Shown here one piece after another: positions 1 through 11,179 of a stretch of 55,412 nt of DNA. The stretch's first letter is position 1, and every line of letters starts with the position of its first letter. The position numbers were made by a program, and so were the translations under genes. A model generated the notes under the pieces. It was not told where the DNA came from. It worked only from the letters and a program-made list of their open reading frames with translations, and ran no database searches. The stretch comes from Hypsibius dujardini (Eukaryota; Tardigrada; Eutardigrada; Parachela; Hypsibiidae), in contig LRSR01007533.1 of the NCBI GenBank assembly GCA_001579985.1, positions 1 through 55,412 of the forward strand. The letters run 5' to 3'.

Positions 1-1500
1 ACATTCCGTATCACATTCCAGTACACACTTAACGCGTCTTTCTGCGTGTAATTTTGTTAGGACTTGGGATCTTTATGAATACACATGATCAGATGTATCA
101 AATTGCTACCAGCTTTCAATCTGTCTCAAATATGTTAATTTAGGTGCTCGTAGTACATCATCACGACACGATAAAGATTCCTGATATCTCGCCCGCTTAT
201 GAATTGGGAAAACTTGGGGCGATTATCAGATGGGAAACCCAGAATGTCTCTATTGAACCTGTATTCTTTTAATAGAGCTATAATTATGATGATTTTCAAA
301 TGAAATTTCATCGGCCAGGATATAGAAACGTTTTTTTGCAGAATTTCAAAGTTGGGAAAATACTGAAAGATTCCATTTTCTCTGCTTATAACTGTGAAAA
401 CTTCAATTTTGGGAAATATTTAAACCTAAAGGATTTTGACACTGCCCTTCTCAACATTAAAAATGAAATTGATTGGCATCGGCAGAATTATTTTTGGACC
501 ATATTAGGGGGTGGAGCTTCATGTCACTGTTAAGCGCGACTGGAAACTGACCCCTCTGGAAATCGTCCTAAGCCTTATCCTATCAGATTGCGTATACTTC
601 ATACCCTATGTTCATCTAAACACAAACACGGCAAAATCACCGGGGTGCTCGCCCATATTATTATAGACCTTCAAGGACTCGGCTATAATGCATAGATCTG
701 TTATGGCATTAGAGGTCTCTGCCGTTGACATGTAGGGTTCGTGGGGGGGGGGGGAGTTCGGTAGCTACATACGAGTGACACAGCATGCAGTCAAGACAGG
801 GAGAAAATGGAATAGGAGAGTGGAATGTTGGGATAGAGAATGTGAAAGCGCTGGAACTGTAAGCCCAATACTAGAGAGATGATGGGATATGGCGTACGGC
901 ACGCAGGCCGGCTACTTTAATCACACAAATTAGATGCACCTTTCTTCCGGCTTACGCCCCCCTCCCCCTATCCCGGGAGTGCGTGGATGGCGTGCCAAAG
1001 CGCGAGACGACGACTGACTCATTGCCACGGACGATCGGACGGACTGTTTAGCCTTTTCCCGATTTTGCAACGTGTAAGAAAATAATTCCGGATCGATACA
1101 TATAATACACGCTCTCAGCGCTCGCTCTCCCCTCAGCTCAAAAGACCTTGGATTGTTCTTCAAGAATATTTTATTAAATTTCCACCTGTGTATCTGTATA
1201 AATAGTTGTTCCTGCATCAACAGTCTGCAACTATAGAATAACATATAAATATTACGGAGTTAAGGAGAGAGCAATAAAACTAGTCAACTAAATTATCATT
1301 CAAAAACTTGTGCTTTCTGTGAGGTTCATCCTAGAATGAATATTCCTCAAACATGAAATGGCGTTGTAGCTAAATGGAGCGGTGTCGCGTGGCAACGCTG
1401 ATAAGCACGTCTTGAGTACTGTTGCAGTTTGAACAATCCTCTGATTATGAAACAAGTAATTGTACATATGACTTCAATCTCTCTCCAAGCAAAGTCCGAA
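1..1500. other. left-edge non-coding DNA, probably intron of the CNG channel gene
   Basis: I see no convincing exon here. Because the CNG exon at 1571-1900 ends in a donor and the next channel segment (S2 onward) is not visible, this stretch is most simply the start of a long intron on the minus strand. It holds a run of 12 G near 742-753. It also holds a block near 347-383 that resembles 41277-41310, probably an old dispersed repeat. The open frames are short and lack family features. Confidence 0.5.
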
Positions 1501-1570
1501 GCATTTTTATCAATGCTGACTAATAATTAAAGTACTCCTAACAGAGATGGTCTATATACTGAAGACTGAC

Positions 1571-1900
1571 CTATGAAGAGATGCCAAATAATGTCGAAAA
1601 TATACAGCCCATCGGAGGTGTAGTCCAGCGCCAACCACATCACGTCGAGATGGGGCTCGCGCAGCTGCTCGAACGCCATCCGGGATGGCACGCAAAAGAC
1701 ATTGTAGAGCACTGCCGTGGAGATAATGATCTGCCAGCGGTAGTAAGGCTTGCCGAAGGGGTCAATCACTACTGGCCAGTTGAAGTAGTAGTTCAGGCGA
1801 CGTCGCAGTGCACTCTGCGGCCTTTCCTCCAGCTTCGTCTCCCCACCGACTTTATTATCCGGCATAGTGCGTTTAAAAAAGCGATCAGCAAACAAAATTA
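1571..1900 (-). CDS. cyclic-nucleotide-gated channel, N-terminal/S1 exon (partial gene)
   Basis: This exon encodes the end of the cytoplasmic N-terminus and the S1 segment of a CNG-type cation channel, which opens on cAMP or cGMP binding in sensory cells. The protein reads LNYYFNWPVVIDPFGKPYYR, then a hydrophobic S1 beginning WQIIISTAVLYNVF, then LALDYTSDGLYIFDI. The pattern DP-x4-YYRW...LYN...WLxLDYxSDxxYxxD is the S1-S2 signature of CNG channels. The exon ends at a GTCAGT donor just before 1571. At its upper edge a possible acceptor (gaatag) lies at 1901-1903. Alternatively translation starts at the ATG at 1865 (MPDNKVGGE). A second possible upstream exon lies near 2234 (ATG, MTDSPDAQSGSEG), but its splice join is weak. 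S2-S6, the pore and the cyclic-nucleotide-binding domain must lie beyond the left edge. The family assignment is firm; A or B subunit type cannot be decided. Confidence 0.83.
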
Positions 1901-2706
1901 CTATTCAAAGGTCACGAAAAGGTTCGCATTTTTATAGAGATAATGGGCAGTTTTTGTCAATAATTTGTTTTTTTTTGTCGATATCTAGTTTGGAGGATCG
2001 GGAATGAGGAATAATGAAGTCATCATTGCCCGTCAGCTGGAGGAGAAGAGGGGGCTGTTGATGATGAGGGAAAGAAAAAAGAAAGCCAACGCAACAAAAT
2101 GATACGAGAGAGGGATTGAGAGGTTGACATGCAAGCTCCATGGCACACTCGAGCCACGCCGGGTGCTGATGAAAAGCCGTGTTTGCTTGCTTGGTTCCCT
2201 CGCTCCCTGATTGAGCGTCAGGGCTGTCCGTCATCGACAGCACTCGATCCAGTTCTTAGATAGAGCCCCCCCCCACACACACACTGACAAGCACCATGGG
2301 GACACATATACAAAGAGGGGGGACTTCAAATTAAGGAAGTGTGGGATTTGAGATTACTGGGAACTCTGCAGCGGCGGCTGTGCCTGGCTAGGGACGCCCG
2401 GCTACTGGTGTTTCCGGTCCGCGGGGCATATGCCTTCATTTATATTGAATGCGTGCGGATCAGACGAGTACGTCTAGATTAGCTGCTGCGGTGCATTACC
2501 GTACTTCGCAGTTGAACTTGAATTCACAATCACAGATATCCTCATCCCATCGCTAATGTAATGCTAGGCGATGTTCCGATAGGTGGCGCTTTCATCGCAC
2601 AATATGCTGTTGGTGAATGGCGAAACAAGGGACGCTTTCTCTCGCATGAGTCGCATCAAAACCAACGGTAGTAAACTAGCAATGTCATTATACTGGGGTG
2701 GAACTC

Positions 2707-2930
2707 CTCTCAGAGGTTCGTTGGGGTCCTCAGGAATACCCCTCATGGTAGGGCGGGAACGGATGAACAAAATGTAATTTTTTGAAGATAGAACCCGAAA
2801 TTCTTTATCACGTTCCAGATCATTTTGAAACTAGTGGGGCTGTAGTGGTCTGGTCTCCAGTTCAGGGGCCCCCGGGTTTTGATATTTTTTCAAAAACTTA
2901 GTTTGACCATTCAATTTGAAGCATTCTTGA
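2707..2930. repeat. decayed left part of the outer hAT-like element
   Basis: From about 2707 the sequence follows the first 200 bases of the element at 7250. It shares the recurrent block ending in cccctcatggtagggcgg, then the 'aaaatg-T-run-AGAACCC' stretch, then 'gatcattttgaaac'. The terminal CAGGGG is lost and no right end was found, so this is a truncated relic. Confidence 0.55.
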
Positions 2931-3565
2931 CTGCTCTGAACCTCCCATTGGTATCTATTAATTGGGAGCTTGCACATGTACCCCAGATTAACTTTTACGT
3001 GCACTTCTTCAAATCGCGAAATCGTATTGAGCACGATTTAAGTCTTGAAATGCTTTGCTGTTTTGTGTATTTGGTGACTTTAGATACTGTAAGAGAATGA
3101 AAGTCCTACCTTTCTCCTAAACGCAATTGGAGTAAAAATCCCCGTTCGTTTAGAGCATCCAATGCCGGCAATGCTTACACCCAACCAATTGACGTCGGCT
3201 TAGTCAGTTTAGTATTGTAGATCAAAGCATTTCCCATAACTGCTACTTTTTTATACGTTGTTGTGCAATTCTATCCGATTGCATCCACTAAAAGCGAAGC
3301 TGCTCACGTAAGCACTCTACGGAAATACGGTTCGAGTTCCTAGGTGTGTCCAGATCCCCCCTCTAGCTGGGCCGAAGATCGCCCAGTATAAAATAATATA
3401 CATTTACAGCACAGAGTACTTCAATCGGCTCCTTTGTAGACGCGTCAGCACTTTATTATCCTTATTTGGAAATACCCCCATCGACATTACTGTTATATAT
3501 GCATCAGTCGACATGGCAATTGCTCTCCATTTGTCATTCGCAGTTTCCCTACATATCTGCATTGC

Positions 3566-4456
3566 CAGGGGCTCGTTTAGGAAACGGTCCTGACAGGTCG
3601 GAACCAGGACCCCTCATGCTTTGCCTAGGGTTTGGGCAAAGGAGCCAAATACATTCTTTCAAAATTGAACCTAAAATTCGGCCTGTAATTTCTGAACATT
3701 TTTGGTTTGCGGACGCGGGAATTGGGATTTCCAAGAGCTTCCGTTCAAAATTGAAAATTGCTCAAATTTGAGCTTTGTTTGAGTCCACTTTAAACTCCTC
3801 TTTAACGAATGCAGATGGGAGGTTCAAAAAATTCCAGAACGACTCGAACTTGGTGGAAAATCTGTGTTTTGAAAATGTTTTGAAATCCCGGAGGACTCTG
3901 GAAATAATACCCCCACAGCCTCACGAGTTTCAAAATGATAACAGACTAAAAACTGGATTTTGGGTTCAATCGTGAAACTCGCATTTTGCTCCTTTGCTGA
4001 CCCCCTGACTCTACCTTGAGGGGCTTAGGCTGCAAGTCCTCTTTCCCTTTCCATTCCCCCTTTCAGGTCTTATTTGGTTTTACGAGTGCTGACCAATGTC
4101 TCTTTGAGTGATTATAACAAACTTAATTCTTTTGGAAAGCCCATCTCTTCCTCAATCTCCAGGTGTAAAAAACCCTGACGTTTCGACATCTTTCATGTAA
4201 ATGCTGAGACCAAAACTCCAGGGGTAAAAAAATGGGTCGTTTATTTTTTCGCTCAAAACTCGTGCAGGCAAGGTTCAATATTTGAGGTTTCAGTTTTTGT
4301 GAGAAGGAAACTTTAAAAAATCCATTTTTTTCCATTTATCAAGTTAGGGAACAGCGGTCAACATTAAAAAAAACGAAAGTGGGAGTGGGGAGAATTGTAG
4401 CCTAAGCCACCTTGAGGGGTTCTTGGTCCGACTGTTGGACCCTCAACGAGTCTCAG
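3566..4456. mobile_element. non-autonomous hAT-like element, copy 1 (with nested MITE)
   Basis: The left end reads CAGGGGCTCGTTTAGG and the right end is the diverged reverse complement CCTCAACGAGTCTCAG. The flanking 8-mers tgcattgc (3558-3565) and tgcagttc (4457-4464) match at 6 of 8 positions, as for an old 8-bp target-site duplication. CAG-type inverted ends plus 8-bp duplications are hallmarks of the hAT superfamily. There is no transposase frame, so the copy is non-autonomous. A second element is nested at 4021-4408. Confidence 0.78.
4021..4408. mobile_element. inner hAT-like MITE nested in copy 1
   Basis: The ends are GGGCTTAGGCTGCAAGTCC and its reverse-complement-like partner ending GTAGCCTAAGCC. 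It is flanked by a perfect 8-bp duplication, accttgag, at 4013-4020 and 4409-4416. The perfect duplication inside a host whose own duplication has decayed to 6 of 8 says the inner element inserted later. No coding capacity. Confidence 0.82.
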
Positions 4457-5008
4457 TGCAGTTCACCCCCTGGGTATGTACTGTTCGATGACATTTTCGA
4501 AGGCTAGACATACGACCATGATTTTTCACAAGCCCCGCCAATACCGGCCATGAACCACACAGTTTAAACTACATCTTATCCCCATGGCGAACAGCGTGTG
4601 AGACGTGTTAGTTATGAGTTTCAGAACATCTGCGTTAACTCGCGTTGAAAGAGTTATAATTAGGCTTCCTTGGTTTTCGGCGCCCTTCCCCCGCCATCGC
4701 AGCAGTTGCGATCACCGGAGCTTGCAGGATTGCGATACCGCCGGCTCGTTAACACTCTGCGACTATATGGTTTACAATCCAGATTTGACAGACGACAGAG
4801 TACTGCTACAGCTTTGCGCAAACTTTTATTTCAGTGCGTGTGCCGCGCATGGTGTTTACAGTACATCGCCTTGTTAAAAGGTCCTCTACACGACATCGCA
4901 GCTGGAACTTATTCCGGGCATAAAACATCATCACTGTCGACGCAGTCAGTGAACATTTTCATTCTGCAACGTTCCTTCTGTTTTTTTTTATTCGTTTACG
5001 GCCTGAAA

Positions 5009-8000
5009 ATGAGCAACGTTAACAAGGACGGTGCAGATCCGGAATTCGCCAAGATCCCGAAGGACCAGACCGGCTTCTACATCTGGCGAATTGAAGTACA
5101 AATTATTATTATTTGAAATTCCAATCAACTGATTTGACTTGATAATTAAATTCAGTCAAACGTGATTGACGCCCTTTATCAATTGGAATGTGAATTGTGA
5201 TCAATTATTAACTGTATAATAATTGTAATTGCAGAAAATGGCGCTGGCCCCGGTGCCGACCATCTTCTACGGTGATTTCTACACCGGTGACGCGTACATC
5301 GTGTACTCAGTAAGTGGATGTATGGGCCCTCTCGAGAGTTGGAAACGATGACGATTGTATTTCGAGCGATGCAAGAGCCACGGGGGATAAGTGCATTCCT
5401 GACTAAAAAAATGCCACCATTGAGGATTGACTTAGTGTGCTATCACATGTCATATCATAAACAGTGGCTGCTAACGCTTTAATATCCCGATTAAAACTGG
5501 CACGACCTTTCATTTGGGTTCGATTATTATTGCAGGCAACCAATCAAGGCGAACAGGGCGGACAACTTTTAAAGGTAAGACAAAAAGAATTAAAAATTAT
5601 ATTTAGTTCTTTTCAAATTTGCCATTATGACAATTTTATAATACATTTTTTAAGTATTAGGATCCCTTAAAAATTATTTTGTTTTTATATTGGGAGTAAT
5701 ATTAAAATATAAGTGAACAGCACAAACTAATGGATAATTTATGATAAAGAGGTAAAACAATAGGACCAGCTCCGGCAAACACTATAATTAATATTTAATG
5801 TGTTTATTAAAATCAAAACCCAAAAAACAGGCGGATTCTTATATGGATATCAATGTATTAAAAATGGCACTTACTACTAATGTCATACGAAATTCTACAA
5901 AACTGTGCACAATTTTTCTTGGTCTTCTGTACAGCCCAAAAAGTTTGAGCGAACCGCGGATTACCGAATTCACTTTTGGCTGGGGGAGAACTGTTCTGTG
6001 GTGAGTCTCAAGAGTCAAGGTCGTCTGGTCCTTGTCTGGCTTTAATTAATGATGAAGTCTGCTGTGACAGACGATATGCGATGGGCGAACCTACTTTGTA
6101 ATGTGAGGGTGCCAAGTGCACAACTAGCGGGTTTATTTTAGTTTTGGATTGGCTTGTGTGTTGTATGTAGGATGAGCGGACCCTGGCGGCGTACAAGACG
6201 GTCGAGCTCGACAGCTACTTCCAGGATGCCCCAGTACAACATCGCGAGGTCCAGGGCTTCGAGTCGACCCGCTTTGTCAGCTACTTTCCCAAGGGCATTA
6301 GGTAAACATGCAGCATGCGTTCATACCTACATGCAAACAGTGTAGAGTGTACCTGAGTACATGCCAAGTGCAGCTATTTGATTACGGTAAATGAATAATC
6401 TTAGTACAGTATTATCTGAATATTGAAAATCTGAATTTCCAAAATATCAACAATATATCTGGACAATAAAATAATAGTCAGTTCATTAATTGAGTTTCGG
6501 TATACGAAATATGTTCTGTGAATTAGACTTCTACGGCTTCTCGATCTCGATGAGAATTTAGTTTTTTAACACAACGTCACTTTTCCATACAATTTACTAC
6601 ATGAATATTTTTAAAACATTAAAAACAAACAAAAAATATTAATTAAACAAAGCTACTCAAAAAAAATCGAGGGCACTTATTGATTAATATATCGCCAAAT
6701 ACTACCACTAGGTACTTGAAGGGTGGAGTCGCTACCGGGCTGAAATTGGCCGAAGACGGATTCCGGCCCAAGTTATTCATCGTTAAAGGCTCGAAAACGC
6801 CCGTTGCGCGTGAGGTGAAGTGCGGGCCCTCTTTTCATTCACTTTCATTGCCCAATATTTTAATACTATGAAACATAGATCATACCAATTTTTTCAACAT
6901 GCGCTATAATAGTTGCCGGAAATCTCGTGGCGCTGTATGAACGACGGTGACGCGTTCGTGCTGGACGCGGGAGAGCGCATTTTCATCTACACCGGCAAAC
7001 ACGCCAATAAAAAGGAGGTGTTCGAGGCCACGACCATCGCGCAGCTCTTCAAGGATCAGCCCGGCGAGAGTATCGTCCGTGTCGGTAAGGAGGGGCGATA
7101 AAACATTATGCCTGAACGCCAATCATAAATTGAGTCAATGAGACAATGTTTATTTTTTCGGGTTCTATAATTTACTAAATTTATTCTTGAACATAGATGA
7201 CGGACGAGAGGTGGACCAATTGATTGGCCAAAATCTCGAGGTACTTAGCCAGGGGCTTGTTTAGGATTCCTACAGGTCGGATATAGGGCCCCTCATGTTA
7301 GGGCGAGGGCGTAGGCAGAGGGGCAAAATGTTTTTTTTCTAAATTGAACCCAAAATTTGGCCTATTTTTCCTGATAATTTTAAAACTTGTGGCTGTGCAG
7401 GAGTCCGAATTTCAAGACCCCGTGAGATTTCAAAATATTCAAAAATTTCAGTTATTCTATGGCTTAGGCTACAAGTCTTCCTCCCCTTCCCTCTTTTTGG
7501 CTATACTTGGTTTTCCAAGTGCTGACCAATGTCCCTTTGAGTAATAATAACAAGCTTCATAATTTTGGAAAGCCCACCTGTTCGTCCATTCTAGGTATAA
7601 AACCTCGACGTTTGGATAGATCGGTCAAGTAAATGCTGCGACCAAAACTGAAGGGGTCAACAAAAAATGGGGCGTTTTGTTTTTTGCTCAAAAACCGTGC
7701 AGACAGATTTCAATATTTAGGGTTTCATTTTTCTGTGAGAAGGAAACTTAAAAGATTCTAAAAAAATTAATCTTCAATTTATCAAATTAGGGAATAATGG
7801 TAAAGAAAAACCAAAATGGAAGGGGACAAGAAGGGGGCAGCGGAGGGGAACTTGTAGTCTAAGTCTTATTCTATCACACTTGGATCATTCTTGAATTTTT
7901 CGAATCTCTCATTTTTATTTATTTATAGGGTGCATATATTCGATTCCAACAAATCACGAATTTAATAGAAACTGAAGTTTCTGTAAATACTTTGAAATTC

Positions 8001-9579
8001 GAAGGGTGAGGGCCTCGGAAATTAGACCCCAACTCCCTCATAAGTTTTAAACTAATGAGAAACAGAAGAACAGATTTTGGGTTGACTTATGAAAATAAAA
8101 CATTTTGCCCCTTTACCCAGCCCAAGGACCCGACTATGACGGGTCCTGGTTCCGCCTTGTATGGACCCTAAACGAGCCCCTGTACTTGTCATGCCATTAA
8201 CCAGGTATTGGGACAATCCTTTTTCCTAGTTCCTGTATTTCATATTAGACGCACGCTTTTGCAGTTGTTCGAGAAATTTTTACCGTTGGCTCAAAAGAAA
8301 TTGAAGCCGCATACCGAGGCGGATCCCGACGACAAATGGAACCACGAGACTGCCGACAAGCTGACTCGACTGTTCAAGTTAGTAGTACATCGAAATTCCC
8401 CTCAGCTGCTGCTGGGATTATTTCCTCTATATTTCTCAGAATTTTTGTTGGATTGAAAAAGGATGTGATTCGACTGCTTGAACGAGAAACAAAATTATTA
8501 TGAACAACAGCTAACAGCAAAAAAAAGCTAAAATTATACAGTTTTGCAATAAAATTTCCCGGTAGAATGCTTGAAATAAATCCATAGTAATCAAGTTTGT
8601 CTGTCGTAGGTGTTCTGATGCCAGCGGGAAAATTGAGATTCGACCCCTGAAGGAGGGCTTGGCTCCTGAAAGAAGTGATCTTAATTCCAACGTACGTCTC
8701 GCACCTACATACCAATATACTTCGCCATGCGAAATTAGAAAGATGCCAGAATATTTTGCTATCGCTCCTCAAGGCAGTGAACAATTTTACGATTCTTTGT
8801 GTTCCGTCGTTGGGAAAACACCGAAAGGTTCAATGTTCTCCAGTTATGCCTGAAGAGACCTAAGAATTTAGCAGAATATTTTTGGAATATTAAGGGCGGA
8901 GCTATGAGTCAATGAAACTCAATAGTTTTCTGCCGAGTCCAGGATAAACCTTAGCCTTTCAACACCGAAAAATGATGTCAATGCCAATTTGCCATAATAA
9001 ACGATTTAAATTTTGAGTGGATTAGCACTAATTAATAATTGTCAAATTAAGCCTTTTCCAAAAATAAAAATTTATCAACTTTTGTAGAACAAGATTCTGT
9101 TGATGACACCGGCAAAAATAACTTTTTAAATTTATCCCAGTTTAAGGCTATCCAAAAACATTTTAGATACGTACTGAGCTCAACATATGTCTGATATTTA
9201 TGTGCAATTTGATGGGATTAGTACTGTTCTTTGACAGGATTGCTTCATTATTGATGCTGGACGTGGTAAAGGAGGCATTTGGACGTGGGTCGGTAAAAAA
9301 TCTACGGACCAGGAACGTACCGAATCTACGAAATATATGACGGTAAGAAGGATTTTAAATAGCCGGTCCATGTCATCTCTTAAATTGTAAACCTCCTTGG
9401 CCAGACGCAGAAATAAGTTTTCTCAATTTTTGTTTTGCGAAGTACAAAGACATCAGTGCGCGTTCTGATTTCAGGAATACTTTAAACAGCAAAAGTACTC
9501 GGAACACACTCCAGCTGCCCGTATTGTGGACGGCGGGGAGCCTTTCGAATTCAAGGCTCTGTTCTCCGGTTGGCGTTGA
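5009..9579 (+). CDS. gelsolin-like actin-severing/capping protein, three gelsolin domains (severin/CapG type)
   Basis: This is a calcium-regulated actin filament severing and capping protein of the cytoplasm. CDS exons: 5009-5095, 5235-5309, 5536-5574, 5950-6000, 6171-6301, 6712-6814, 6913-7084, 7197-7240, 8265-8377, 8610-8691, 9238-9342, 9475-9579. Together they total 1107 nt, or 368 aa, with every splice phase compatible. Domain G1 (about residues 15-125) has [21 protein letters not shown] and [10 protein letters not shown]. Next come the conserved [11 protein letters not shown] and the actin-binding linker [17 protein letters not shown]2 (about 135-235) has [21 protein letters not shown]3 (about 255-365) has [20 protein letters not shown] and ends [13 protein letters not shown]. 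Vertebrate gelsolin has six domains; three match severin, fragmin and CapG. The exon 4 acceptor could instead lie 6 nt upstream, adding two residues. A nested transposon pair sits in intron 8. AATAAA lies at 9757-9762. Confidence 0.95.
7250..8182. mobile_element. non-autonomous hAT-like element, copy 2, in gelsolin intron 8
   Basis: The left end is CAGGGGCTTGTTTAGG and the right end CCTAAACGAGCCCCTG, a nearly perfect inverted pair. The flanking 8-mers tacttagc (7242-7249) and tacttgtc (8183-8190) match at 6 of 8. The insertion accounts for nearly all of this 1024-nt intron, the largest in the gene; the left end lies only 9 nt past the donor. No transposase frame. Confidence 0.85.
7461..7865. 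mobile_element. inner hAT-like MITE nested in copy 2
   Basis: It starts GGCTTAGGCTACAAGTC and ends CTTGTAGTCTAAGTC. It is bounded by a perfect duplication ttattctat at 7452-7460 and 7866-7874 (9 identical bases, so an 8-bp duplication plus one chance match). Its position inside the outer element differs from that in copy 1, so it is an independent insertion. Confidence 0.83.
8183..9237 (+). other. gelsolin introns 9 and 10 with possible old repeat
   Basis: Outside the exons at 8265-8377 and 8610-8691 this is intronic. At about 8878-9180 there is AT-rich text with 'aagggcggagctatgag' that faintly recalls sequence near 505-530 and 39800-39830. It may be a decayed dispersed repeat, but I could not define its ends. 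Confidence 0.3.
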
Positions 9580-11179
9580 GCACGTCCCGTCTGTCTAAAA
9601 GTTTTTTACTTCTTATATACGACCGATTTCGGGCACAGATATATCTGGAGTGATGGAATTTTCCCAACCCTTCAAAACCATCGATATAACAGCATGACTA
9701 TCAGGCTGTAACCAGCAGTAACAAGGGATGCCTTTGGTAACAATATTTTTTTTCGGAATAAATTGCAATACTCAGCCAGTACTACATCTACATTGTATGC
9801 ACACGTGAATGGTCTATTGTTTCACTATTTTCATTGACGTTCGGGGCGATGCTTTGTGCTCGATCCATACTACGGATACGAAGACTGCACATCAATGACT
9901 GGTGAATATTTTCATGACACGCCAGCCGGACAGCAACATCGTAATCTTCAAATCAATATATACTTTTTCCAGTTATACTCTCTCCCAGTGCAATTGCGAT
10001 ATTTAGGTTTCTGTCAAATGACTCATAGATTATGAAGAATATGAAATATACGGTTTTCGGCCGGTTTTCAGTCTTCATCCCTGGCTAGCAGCAATGCCTA
10101 TATATAATGGAATTTATACTATATAGTGAAAGAAGCTTTTCAAAACACTATCCCATCCACAATTTAAGTCAGCATTGGCGGGCATCAACCAAATATTTTC
10201 CGAAGGGCAGGGGGCGGATTTAATTGAGTTTTTCGCAAAAAACTCAAACATTGGGTGTACTGTAGTATAACTATAATTGATCGAAAGGTCCGCATTCTGC
10301 CCCAGGAAAAAAATATTAATTTCTAAAAATATTTAACTATTCCAAAACAATTTCCCATAACATTTTGGGAGGTAATTGTCTCAAACAATGTCTGCAATTT
10401 TTGTTTTCTGCCAAAATAAGATACGCATGTTTCATACAACTTTGATGGAAAACGAGTGCCGGCATTCTTTAATCTTTTTTCCAACAGAATAGATAAGCGG
10501 GCTATGTCCACAGCCTCACACAACCTTATCATCCTTACGCTATGCTCACAGCCTGAGTTCGCCCAAAGTTCAGACAACCTTTTACCAGGGACACAGCCTT
10601 TTTTGGCTACTAAAAAAGTAATCTAAAAAAGAGCAGTAACTAATTTTTAATTATTTAAAACTAGACCTAGACTTTTGGTAATTAAAAGGGTTGCCCGGGT
10701 TGTGAGCATCCAATAGCTCACGGTTGTGTGGTATTGTGAGCACAGCCATCTCCAATGGATAATTCAACATGATACTTTAGTGGTGTGAGCGGCTGTATAA
10801 AATTATGCTTTGTCTCAAATAAATACAGATCCGGAGGCGTTTTTGTTTATGCGAACAACCTTCTGGTTTTCTGTCGTCTACACCGGTGTTGTTTCGTTCT
10901 GTCAAGGGCGGAAGTCAACAATAATTATACCTCAACGGTATTGTTTATCCGGTCTCGCACTGCTTTTTTATTACTATATACTGCGAACGCGAAAGGGTGC
11001 ACGCGGATATTCTTCATCGTGAACAAACCGGAGTACCCAGAAGAGTGTTTGCTGACAGTGCTGAGAACGGAATAAGATCTCTTTTTCTCCCATATTTACA
11101 ACATAAACGGATTTAGACACGACTCTGTAGACTCTTCTGTTTGTCCTATCGCTAACAGGGGGAATATCCTACTGAAAAA
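9580..11179. other. gelsolin 3' region and intergenic spacer
   Basis: It contains the likely gelsolin 3' UTR with AATAAA at 9757-9762, then AT-rich spacer, then the upstream region of the secreted-protein gene. A TATA-like gtataaaat lies at about 10794 and ctatatac near 10976; neither is at a confirmed distance from a transcription start. No coding exon was recognised. Confidence 0.4.

Noticed and set aside
3290-3350. tRNA-like B box (GGTTCGAGTTCC)
   Set aside because: No A box at the right distance and no cloverleaf pairing around it.
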